Below, piece by piece: positions 5,428 through 11,458 of a DNA stretch of 11,458 bases. Within the stretch, counting starts at the first letter, position 1; the number at the start of each line of letters is the position of its first letter. The notes under the pieces are model-generated. The model was not told where the DNA came from. It did not search any database and was given only the letters and a program-made list of their open reading frames with translations. This DNA comes from Halovivax sp. GTDB taxonomy: Archaea; Halobacteriota; Halobacteria; Halobacteriales; Natrialbaceae. A program made the position numbers and the translations under genes. The stretch covers positions 1 to 11,458 of the forward strand of contig SKPV01000011.1 of assembly GCA_007119345.1 (NCBI GenBank). Reading direction: 5' to 3'.

Positions 5428-6171
5428 TCACTCGAACTCCGCCGAGTTGTCCCGCGGCTCGTAGCCCAGCACCTCGCGGGCCCGCTCCAGCGAGTAGTAC
5501 CTGCGGTCGTTGTCGCTGATACCGTAGACGATCTCGTAGCCGTAGTCGGCCTCGATGCAGCGCTCGAAGAGGTGCGCGCAGTCGCGGTAGGAGAGCCACA
5601 TCGCCTGCCCGCGCTCGTAGTCGACCGGCGGGTGGCCCTTCGTCAGGTTGCCGATCCGGACGCAGGCGACCGAGAGGCCGTGCTCGTCGTGGTAGTACCG
5701 CCCCAGGATCTCGCCGGCGGCCTTCGAGACGCCGTAGAGGTTGCCCGGCCGGGGGAGTTCGCTGCCGTCGAGCCGGAAGTCGTCGTCGGCGCGGTAGAGC
5801 CCGGGCGTCCGCTCGTCGGTCTCGTAGGCGCCGACGGCGTGGTTGGAGGAGGCGAACGCGACCTTCTCGACGTCGGCGTCGACGGCCGCCTCGTAGAGCT
5901 TCTGGGCGCCGTCGACGTTGTTGGTGAGGACGCTCGTCCACGGCGCCTCGGGACGCGGATCGCCCGCCAGGTGGATCGCGACGTCGATGCCCGTCATCGC
6001 CTCGCTGAGGTCCGCGGCGTCCGTGACGTCGCCGACGAAGAACTCTCCCGGAAGATCCTCGGTCGGCGGTTCGCGGTCGAACAGTCGCCACTCGTAGTCG
6101 TCGGCGAGTCTCCCCAGGATCGCCTCGCCGACGCGACCCGCCGCCCCGGTCAGGAGGACCGACTGTGCCAT
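5428..6171 (-). CDS. azf: Azf-type NAD-dependent glucose-6-phosphate dehydrogenase (extended SDR)
   Basis: A 247-residue extended short-chain dehydrogenase. The Rossmann motif TGAAGRVG is at residues 8-15, and D32 (LFDRE, end of the second strand) predicts NAD rather than NADP. HLAGDPRPEAPW is at 67-78, S108/S109 precede the catalytic Y146-x3-K150 (NLYGVSKAAGE), and the tail includes YGISDNDRRYYSLERAREVLGY. This pattern matches, from memory, the archaeal 'zwischenferment' Azf of Haloferax volcanii, which oxidises glucose 6-phosphate to the lactone with NAD in the haloarchaeal oxidative pentose phosphate pathway. The start at 6171 gives the Rossmann strand at the normal distance; the frame stays open upstream but reads Arg-rich. 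The chain ends NSAEFE, about ten or more residues shorter than I recall for homologues. Uronate dehydrogenase and other sugar dehydratases share the fold, so the exact substrate is less sure than the family. GATACGTAGC at 6196-6205 may hold its TATA element. Confidence 0.75.
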   Translation of the reverse strand: MAQSVLLTGAAGRVGEAILGRLADDYEWRLFDREPPTEDLPGEFFVGDVTDAADLSEAMTGIDVAIHLAGDPRPEAPWTSVLTNNVDGAQKLYEAAVDADVEKVAFASSNHAVGAYETDERTPGLYRADDDFRLDGSELPRPGNLYGVSKAAGEILGRYYHDEHGLSVACVRIGNLTKGHPPVDYERGQAMWLSYRDCAHLFERCIEADYGYEIVYGISDNDRRYYSLERAREVLGYEPRDNSAEFE

Positions 6172-6337
6172 TCGTACGGGGGAAGGGGACACCCCGATAC
6201 GTAGCTTGCGGTCTGACCGAGGGCGTGACAGACGGCCGCGATGTCGCCCGCGAATCCGCGCGGCCGACCGCGGCCGGTCCGGCGCCGCCCGGCCGATCAC
6301 CGGAACCGCCTTCTCCCCCGCGGTCCAGCGGACGCGT
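6172..6337. other. Divergent azf / mptD spacer
   Basis: This 166-base, GC-rich spacer holds both promoters. CGATACGTAGC around 6195-6205 lies about 25-34 bases ahead of the azf start on the minus strand. The mptD side has no good TATA sequence. I see no gene or strong repeat. Confidence 0.45.
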
Positions 6338-6730
6338 ATGTCGACCGACTCGGACCCGCCGACCGGCGAGGAGACGGCACCGACCGACGCCGAGGTCGCC
6401 TGCTTCGAGGCGGGCATCAAGTTCGGCTCGCTGTACCACCAGTTCGCCGGGACGCCGGTCTCGCCGGCCAGCGCCGACAGTCTCGCCGCGGCGATGGAGG
6501 AGTCGATCGAGAACCAACCCCACTGTGTCGCGGTGACCGTCGAGATCGACGAGGAGGCGCTCGAGGCGACGCTCGCGGACTCGACAGCCGAGTATACGGA
6601 GCTCACCGGTCGCTTTCTCGAGGTCGAGATCGTCGTCGACTACGAGGGTCGGGAGGTGGTCGCGACGATGGCGATGGAGGACGGCTACCCGCTGATGCGG
6701 GTTAAATCGGTCCGCGAGCGAGGCGGGTGA
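6338..6730 (+). CDS. mptD: Archaeal dihydroneopterin aldolase MptD
   Basis: A 130-residue protein of the archaeal MptD family (DUF372, COG2098), unrelated to bacterial FolB. The family cleaves 7,8-dihydroneopterin to 6-hydroxymethyl-7,8-dihydropterin and glycolaldehyde, a step in tetrahydrofolate/methanopterin synthesis. The diagnostic block CFEAGIKFGSLYHQFAGTPV is at residues 22-41, with E24 and H34 the likeliest catalytic acid/base positions. ENQPHCVAVTVEIDE follows at about 58-72, the middle is a run of charged strands, and YPLMRVKSV is near the end, as in the family. Length is normal apart from a 15-20 residue acidic N-terminal extension (MSTDSDPPTGEETAPTD), common in halophiles. ATG at 6338 is the first plausible start after GC-rich non-acidic sequence. 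I see no clear TATA box; GCCTTCTCC at 6308-6316 is the least GC-rich element at the right distance. It is divergent from azf across 166 bases. Confidence 0.85.
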   Translation: MSTDSDPPTGEETAPTDAEVACFEAGIKFGSLYHQFAGTPVSPASADSLAAAMEESIENQPHCVAVTVEIDEEALEATLADSTAEYTELTGRFLEVEIVVDYEGREVVATMAMEDGYPLMRVKSVRERGG

Positions 6731-6801
6731 GCGGGTTCGTCCCCGCCGAGGCGTCGGCTCGGGCTGGTGGGCCACGGTGGAGCGTGGTGAAACGAACCCG
6801 C
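6731..6801. repeat. Distant inverted repeat GCGGGTTCGT...ACGAACCCGC after mptD
   Basis: Perfect 10-bp arms at 6731-6740 and 6792-6801 flank a 51-base centre, starting at the first base after the mptD stop. The left arm can also fold on itself as a short hairpin (GCGGG, loop TTCGTC, CCCGC, 6731-6746). Either structure could act at the 3' end of the mptD transcript, but no T-rich run follows. Confidence 0.4.
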
Positions 6802-6918
6802 GAACGCCGCGCCGCTGGGATCTGCGAGCGAGCGTCGGCGATGGAAGTCCCTCGGCGGGTCCTCACCGACGGCGAGCGAACTGACGGTGGGCCGGCCGGC
6901 GTCGGACGAGAGCGGTTC

Positions 6919-6964
6919 GATCCCGCTTCAGACCGTATCCGGATCCCGCTTCAGACCGTATCCG
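6919..6964. repeat. 23-bp perfect tandem duplication at the 3' end of the HalOD1 gene
   Basis: Positions 6919-6941 and 6942-6964 are identical (GATCCCGCTTCAGACCGTAT plus CCG). The right-hand copy contains the HalOD1 stop codon (6951-6953, minus strand) and the last codons; the left-hand copy lies just beyond the stop. The protein end is therefore intact and only the 3' untranslated part is duplicated. Confidence 0.95.
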
Positions 6965-7268
6965 GGTCGGTCACGCGGACGCGTATCTCGTCGCGAACGA
7001 CCGTCACCTCGCAGCCGGCGTACGCGAAGGACAGCTCCGTCGACGCGGCGGCGTCGGTCGGGTCGTCGAACAGCTCGTTCAGGTGATCCGGATCGGTCGC
7101 GTCGCACAGCGGGGCGAGATCGAGCGGCGGCGCGTTCGTGATCGTCGCGACGGCTCTCACGACCGCGTGACTCGGGCGCTCGTCGTCGGCGATGGTGGCA
7201 GTTATTCGGCCGGCGTTCGTCGATCGGTAGTGGTCGGATCCGCCGCCGGTGTTCGGCGTGTTGGTCAT
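6951..7268 (-). CDS. Stand-alone HalOD1 (halobacterial output domain) protein
   Basis: A 105-residue acidic protein that is little more than one HalOD1 domain. After a flexible N-terminus (1-20), residues 33-98 fit the family pattern: SHAVVRAVATITNAPPLDLAPL, then DATDPDHLNELFDD, then LSFAYAGCEVTVVRDEIRV. HalOD1 is a haloarchaeal domain of unknown biochemistry, proposed to be the output part of signalling proteins and often encoded alone. ATG at 7268 lies 2 bases after the stop of the DUF7344-type regulator, so the two are almost certainly co-transcribed and possibly translationally coupled. No Shine-Dalgarno sequence is visible. The pairing with a predicted regulator suggests a shared signalling role, which is inference. 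Confidence 0.85.
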   Translation of the reverse strand: MTNTPNTGGGSDHYRSTNAGRITATIADDERPSHAVVRAVATITNAPPLDLAPLCDATDPDHLNELFDDPTDAAASTELSFAYAGCEVTVVRDEIRVRVTDPDTV

Positions 7269-7270
7269 GA

Positions 7271-8167
7271 TCAGAAGGGGAGTTCGCGCCGGAATTCGTC
7301 GCTCTGGTAGTCGAGATGGTCGAGTCGCGGGCCCAGCAGTTCTCGAACGAGCACGACCAGGGGGTTCTCCTCGCCCTCACCGACGATCGCTCGTTCGACG
7401 CGCGCGCCCTCGTTCGCCTCCGCCAGCGACCTCGAGTCGCTCGTCGTATCCGCCGGCGGTTCGTCGTCCACCTCGTGAACGATGGCGAGCATGATCGTGT
7501 CGCGGTCGGCGAAGATGAGACGTCCGACCTTCGGCGCACTCGATCGGTCGTTCATCCAGTCCACCTGCGGTTCCCAGATCGTCACTTCCGGGAAGTGCCG
7601 ACGAACGACGTCCCGGACCCGCGAGTTCTGGGAGCCGATCGAGATCGAAACGCCCCGGTCGATCGCATCCTCCACGTGGTGGTGACACTCCTCGTTGAGC
7701 ATCTCCTCGGAGACGTACATGAGAAACAGCTCCTCCGCCGCCTCGTCGAGGAGTCGTTGGCCGTACTCGAGCACGTTCTCCCGACCCTCGATGACGCCGA
7801 CGGTCGCCTCGTCGGTCTCGCCGCTGGTTCCGAACCGTGACATGAGTTCGTCGAACTGTCGGGCGCCGAACCACGTCGGGTCGACCGGCGTGCCGTCCGG
7901 CGCGGAGACGACGTTCTCCTCGCGGTCGTACCGCACTACGCCGACTTCGTCGAGCTTGGGAAGGAGGTTGTGATGCAGCGAAATGCGCGTTTGCTGGAGG
8001 TCGCGCTCGAAGTCGGTCCTCCGAACCACGGAGCGTTCGCGAGAGGCGAGGTGTTCGGCGAGTTCGGTCACGGTGAGAGGGCGGGAAGCGTCGGTGAGGC
8101 GCGTCAGTATCGCTCGGTTGCGTTCGCTGACCAGGAGGCGGACGAGTTCCTCTTCCCGTGTCGACAT
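7271..8167 (-). CDS. Winged-helix regulator (DUF7344 type) with TrmB-like sensor domain
   Basis: A 298-residue acidic protein. Residues 5-92 form a winged helix-turn-helix of the DUF7344/ArsR-like kind: RNRAILTRLTDASRPLTVTELAEHLA, then ISLHHNLLPKLDEVGVVRYD, the usual recognition helix and wing. Residues 125-235 (VIEGRENVLEYGQRLLDEAAEELFLM ... HHHVEDAIDRGVSISIGSQN ... LIFADRDTIMLAI) resemble the effector domain that follows the wHTH in TrmB-like and HTH-10-type haloarchaeal regulators. The remaining C-terminus is acidic and helical. The ATG at 8167 is chosen because it is the last Met before the wHTH and has a strong TATA element 23-36 bases upstream; the frame is open to 8233 but that part would overlap the promoter. 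The inverted repeat on its own TATA region suggests autoregulation. The effector is unknown. Confidence 0.75.
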   Translation of the reverse strand: MSTREEELVRLLVSERNRAILTRLTDASRPLTVTELAEHLASRERSVVRRTDFERDLQQTRISLHHNLLPKLDEVGVVRYDREENVVSAPDGTPVDPTWFGARQFDELMSRFGTSGETDEATVGVIEGRENVLEYGQRLLDEAAEELFLMYVSEEMLNEECHHHVEDAIDRGVSISIGSQNSRVRDVVRRHFPEVTIWEPQVDWMNDRSSAPKVGRLIFADRDTIMLAIVHEVDDEPPADTTSDSRSLAEANEGARVERAIVGEGEENPLVVLVRELLGPRLDHLDYQSDEFRRELPF

Positions 8168-8189
8168 GTGCGATCGTTCCCTCAGTACG

Positions 8190-8206
8190 GTATTTATTAA
8201 AAATAC
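8190..8206 (-). promoter_or_regulatory. Strong TATA region with inverted repeat, regulator promoter
   Basis: The minus strand reads GTATTTTTAATAAATAC, the most AT-rich run in the window, 23-39 bases ahead of the regulator ATG. It is an ideal TBP site for a nearly leaderless transcript. It is also an inverted repeat: GTATTT (8190-8195) and AAATAC (8201-8206) about a 5-base centre, with outer CAGTA (8183-8187) and TACTG (8204-8208) adding a second partly offset dyad. A dimeric wHTH protein could bind here and block TBP, so autorepression by the downstream regulator is plausible but unproven. Confidence 0.6.
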
Positions 8207-8455
8207 TGGTTTGCGCTGCCCCGTTTGGGACACATGAACTATTCAAGGACGTTCTCCTCAAGATGATTCAACTAATTCACGAAAGTCCTATGATTCCACA
8301 CTCGCAGCGAGGCGGCCGCGATGGGGAGCGGGGTCGACCGGCATCGCACGTTCGGCGCGAGATCGCCACGCTCGAACGGTTCGGGATCCAGGACGGCAAT
8401 TTTCACTTTCACTTTCGGGCTACCGTTTAACCCCGCAGGCGGTCTACGTCAGCGC
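8207..8455. other. AT-richer spacer between regulator and DUF5790 gene
   Basis: The part 8215-8300 (for example GATTCAACTAATTCACG) is clearly less GC-rich than the genes around it, and I recognise nothing in it. An open frame here encodes a Met-Ile-Gln-Leu start and ends at 8430, but it is short, His/Arg-rich and unlike the acidic neighbours. The sequence TTTCAC is repeated at 8401-8412, followed by TTTCGG, ending about 10 bases before the DUF5790 TATA box. Confidence 0.45.
8424..8432 (+). promoter_or_regulatory. TATA element of the DUF5790 gene
   Basis: CGTTTAACC (TTTAA at 8426-8430) lies 24-32 bases ahead of the ATG at 8456, the standard distance for a leaderless haloarchaeal start. Confidence 0.6.
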
Positions 8456-8866
8456 ATGAGCCAAGCCTCACTCTCCGACGACGAGCTCTTCGGCGAGGCG
8501 GCCTCCGAGATGCGCGAGGACGTCGAGTCGTCGCTCGCCGACGCCTGGGACGCCCTCCCCGCCGCGGACGAGATCTGGGGGACCGACGCCGACAACGTCC
8601 TCGGGGCGCTGAACGGGTTGAAGACCGCCCTCGACGCCGGCGACGCGGTCGACCACCTGCGAGACGCCAAGAAGTGGTACACGATGGGCGAGCGCGCGGA
8701 CGCGTTCGACGACGCCGAGGACCTGGAGGACGAGATCGCCGACCTCGAGTCCGCCATCGAGGACATCGAGGCAGCGGGCGAACAGGTCGGCGACCTGACC
8801 GCGACGATCCCCGGCCTCCGCGGGACGCTGCAGGAGGCCGGCGGCGCGGGCGAGGACGACGAGTAG
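8456..8866 (+). CDS. Haloarchaeal DUF5790 family protein
   Basis: A 136-residue highly acidic cytoplasmic protein with no signal or membrane segment. From memory it matches DUF5790, known only from haloarchaea and without assigned function: an N-terminal LSDDELFGEAASEMREDVE (residues 6-24), then DNVLGALNGLKTALDAGDA and HLRDAKKWYTMGERADAF (about 46-84), then a Leu/Ile heptad-like helix EDLEDEIADLESAIEDIEAA (88-107) that looks like a coiled coil. The first Met after the TATA element is used, and the family begins there. It is transcribed alone: the neighbour downstream is convergent after 23 bases. A structural or partner-binding helical role is all that can be suggested. Confidence 0.8.
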   Translation: MSQASLSDDELFGEAASEMREDVESSLADAWDALPAADEIWGTDADNVLGALNGLKTALDAGDAVDHLRDAKKWYTMGERADAFDDAEDLEDEIADLESAIEDIEAAGEQVGDLTATIPGLRGTLQEAGGAGEDDE

Positions 8867-8889
8867 CGGCCCGAGCCGACCGACGCCGA

Positions 8890-9630
8890 TCACCCTCGCC
8901 GCTCGGGCTCGGTCGGGTCCCGCGACGCGACGGCCGCCAGCAGTGCCGCCAGCGCCTCGCCGGCCACCTCCAGTAGCTCCTCGCCGCGGGCGGCGTCACC
9001 CGCAGCGGGATCGCCCACGACCCCGTTTTCGGTAAATTCGGCCGCGTCGTACGCGAGGTTCGCGTAGCTGACCCACTCGCCCCAGCCGTCGGCGGCGCCG
9101 GCGCGGGCGTCCTCGATCCGGTCATCGCGGACGAGGTCGGGCGCGATCGCCCGGAGCATCGCCGTCTCGAGCGGACCGCCGTGGCCCATGTCCGCCGCGT
9201 GCTCGCCGACCGCCTCGAACCAGGTGAAGGGGACGGCGTAAGCGTCGTCGTGGCGGCTGATTCGGGCGCCGACCTCGCGGAGGGCGCCCACGTTCCCGCC
9301 GTGGCCGTTGACGAGGACGACGCGGTCGAAGCCGTGGTGGGCGAGGCCCCCGACGCAGTCGCGGATCGCGTCCCGGAACGTCTCCGGAGAGAGCCACATC
9401 GTCCCGGGGAAGTGGCGGTGTTCCTCGGCGATCCCGACCGGGAGTGCGGGGGCGACGGCGACCTCGCCGTCGAACCGCTCGACCCCCGCCTCGGCCACCG
9501 CCCGCGCGGTCATGGTGTCCGTCCCGAGCGGGGCGTGGGGGCCGTGCTGCTCGGTGCTCCCGACCGGCAGGACGGCCAGATTCGTCTCCAGCGCCGCCGC
9601 GTCGGTCCACGCGGCGCGTTCCAGGTGCAT
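8890..9630 (-). CDS. Creatininase-family amidohydrolase
   Basis: A 246-residue soluble protein of the creatininase/creatinine amidohydrolase family (COG1402), metal-dependent hydrolases of cyclic amides and formamides. STEQHGPHAPLGTD (residues 25-38) supplies E27, H29 and D38, matching E34, H36 and D45 of Pseudomonas creatininase; NGHGGN (108-113) supplies H110; HGGPLETAM (150-158) supplies E155. The position of creatininase E122 is G112, as in the deformylase/MftE-like branches, so true creatininase activity is unlikely. Archaeal relatives include ArfB, the formylaminopyrimidine deformylase of flavin/F420 synthesis; this role is possible but not shown. ATG at 9630 starts directly before the conserved first strand, and the longer frame to 9852 is Arg/Pro-rich. 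TTACAAGG (minus strand, 9654-9661) is a fair TATA candidate. No pathway neighbour confirms a substrate. Confidence 0.8.
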   Translation of the reverse strand: MHLERAAWTDAAALETNLAVLPVGSTEQHGPHAPLGTDTMTARAVAEAGVERFDGEVAVAPALPVGIAEEHRHFPGTMWLSPETFRDAIRDCVGGLAHHGFDRVVLVNGHGGNVGALREVGARISRHDDAYAVPFTWFEAVGEHAADMGHGGPLETAMLRAIAPDLVRDDRIEDARAGAADGWGEWVSYANLAYDAAEFTENGVVGDPAAGDAARGEELLEVAGEALAALLAAVASRDPTEPERRG

Positions 9631-9854
9631 ACCCGTCACGTCGGTCGGTCGGGCCTTGTAAGTGCCGTCCGACGGCGACCGACGGGCCGCGGGGGCGGCG
9701 GACGGACGGCCCACTCGCTCGCCAGCTCCGGTCGACCGTTCGACGGCACCGACCACGCGAGGGCACCAACCCTTCGACGGCACCCCCATGCTGTGGCACC
9801 GACCCCGCGACGGCAGGGCGAAACGGTTTCCGCCGGTGTGAACCACACCCACGC
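9631..9854. other. Divergent spacer with spaced GGCACC repeats
   Basis: This 224-base spacer lies between the creatininase-like gene (minus) and DUF5789 (plus). Two 21-base copies of GGCACCGACC(A/C)CGCGA(G/C)GGCA lie at 9745-9765 and 9795-9815, matching at 19 of 21 positions with a 50-base step. TTCGACGGCACC also occurs at 9739-9750 and 9773-9784. The DUF5789 promoter should lie near 9822-9832 (AACGGTTTCC), which is a weak TATA. Confidence 0.5.
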
Positions 9855-10199
9855 ATGAGTGACCGGAACCGCGAACTGGGCGTCGAACTCGGCAACCTTC
9901 CCGAGAAGCTCGAAGGGCACGATTACCCGGCCAGCCAGGACGAACTCCTCGAGGAGTACGGCGACGAAGAACTCGAGATGGGCGAGGAGTCGATCACGTT
10001 CGAGGAACTGATCGGGCCGCTGAACGAGGACGAGTACCGCAGCTACGAGGAAGTCGAGCAGGCGATGATGAACATGGTCAGCGACGACGCCATCGGGCGG
10101 AAAAATTACAGCGACCGGACGCCGCCCGCGCCCGGCGAGGACCGCCAGGAGGAGGGTGCACCCGGCCAGGACGGCCAGCGCGAACAGGAGTCGTTCTGA
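9855..10199 (+). CDS. Haloarchaeal DUF5789 family protein
   Basis: A 114-residue acidic soluble protein that I recognise from memory as DUF5789, a haloarchaeal family of unknown function. The conserved core is RELGVELGNLPEKLEGHDYPASQDELLEEYGDEELEMG (residues 6-43), which looks like a small helical fold, followed by ITFEELIGPL and the signature SDDAIGRKNYSDR (76-88). Residues 89-114 are a low-complexity Gly/Gln/Glu tail without predicted structure. The ATG at 9855 is the only sensible start. It converges on the ABC exporter gene with 30 bases between stops. No function can be deduced. Confidence 0.8.
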   Translation: MSDRNRELGVELGNLPEKLEGHDYPASQDELLEEYGDEELEMGEESITFEELIGPLNEDEYRSYEEVEQAMMNMVSDDAIGRKNYSDRTPPAPGEDRQEEGAPGQDGQREQESF

Positions 10200-10229
10200 G
10201 AAAAACCGCGACGGACCGCCGACCGATCC

Positions 10230-11458
<1,229 letters not shown>

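Noticed and set aside
6862..6935. Complete tRNA gene
   Set aside because: Only a T-arm-like hairpin is present; there is no matching acceptor stem, D-arm or anticodon arm in the preceding 50 bases.
8264..8430. Small gene starting MIQLIHESP in the spacer before DUF5790
   Set aside because: It is short, Arg/His-rich and non-acidic, has no promoter of its own, and ends inside the DUF5790 TATA element.

Overview
The window reads as a piece of a haloarchaeal (class Halobacteria) chromosome. The evidence is high G+C with strong G/C third-position bias, very acidic proteins, halobacterial families (HalOD1, DUF7344, DUF5789, DUF5790, Azf, archaeal MptD), Tat-type lipoprotein export, and TATA-like elements 25-35 bases ahead of start codons with little or no leader. 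I cannot name the genus. I see no rRNA, tRNA, CRISPR array, transposase or phage gene. All family names come from reading and memory, with no database search.

Layout, left to right. At 1-160 (-) is the start of etfB (electron transfer flavoprotein beta), cut by the window edge and divergent from a TRAM-domain protein (381-860, +). A 511-base gene-free stretch (861-1371) holds two different tandem repeats and a strong inverted repeat, and leads into an APC-family amino acid permease (1372-2874, +) and a DUF309 protein (2947-3567, +). Just after DUF309 lie the remains of a GNAT acetyltransferase gene (about 3607-3927, +), 5'-truncated and broken by several frameshifts, one caused by a 29-bp tandem duplication inside the acetyl-CoA motif. 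Two minus-strand genes follow: a Tat lipoprotein with a polysaccharide-deacetylase-like domain (3986-5293), and upstream of it an azf-type glucose-6-phosphate dehydrogenase (5428-6171). Divergent from azf is mptD, dihydroneopterin aldolase (6338-6730, +).

The right half begins with a two-gene minus-strand unit: a DUF7344-type winged-helix regulator (7271-8167) followed after 2 bases by a stand-alone HalOD1 protein (6951-7268). Its TATA region contains an inverted repeat. Then come DUF5790 (8456-8866, +), a creatininase-family amidohydrolase (8890-9630, -), DUF5789 (9855-10199, +), and the C-terminal two thirds of an ABC exporter half-transporter (10230 to the right edge, -).

The genes do not form one pathway. 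They are mostly single or paired units of central metabolism (etfB, azf), pterin synthesis (mptD), transport and haloarchaeal-specific unknowns. The clearest accessory signals are the acetyltransferase ruin, the deacetylase-like lipoprotein that has lost its metal histidines, the inverted repeats placed over two promoters, and a recurring habit of short tandem duplications in the spacers. I found no convincing new multi-gene system.
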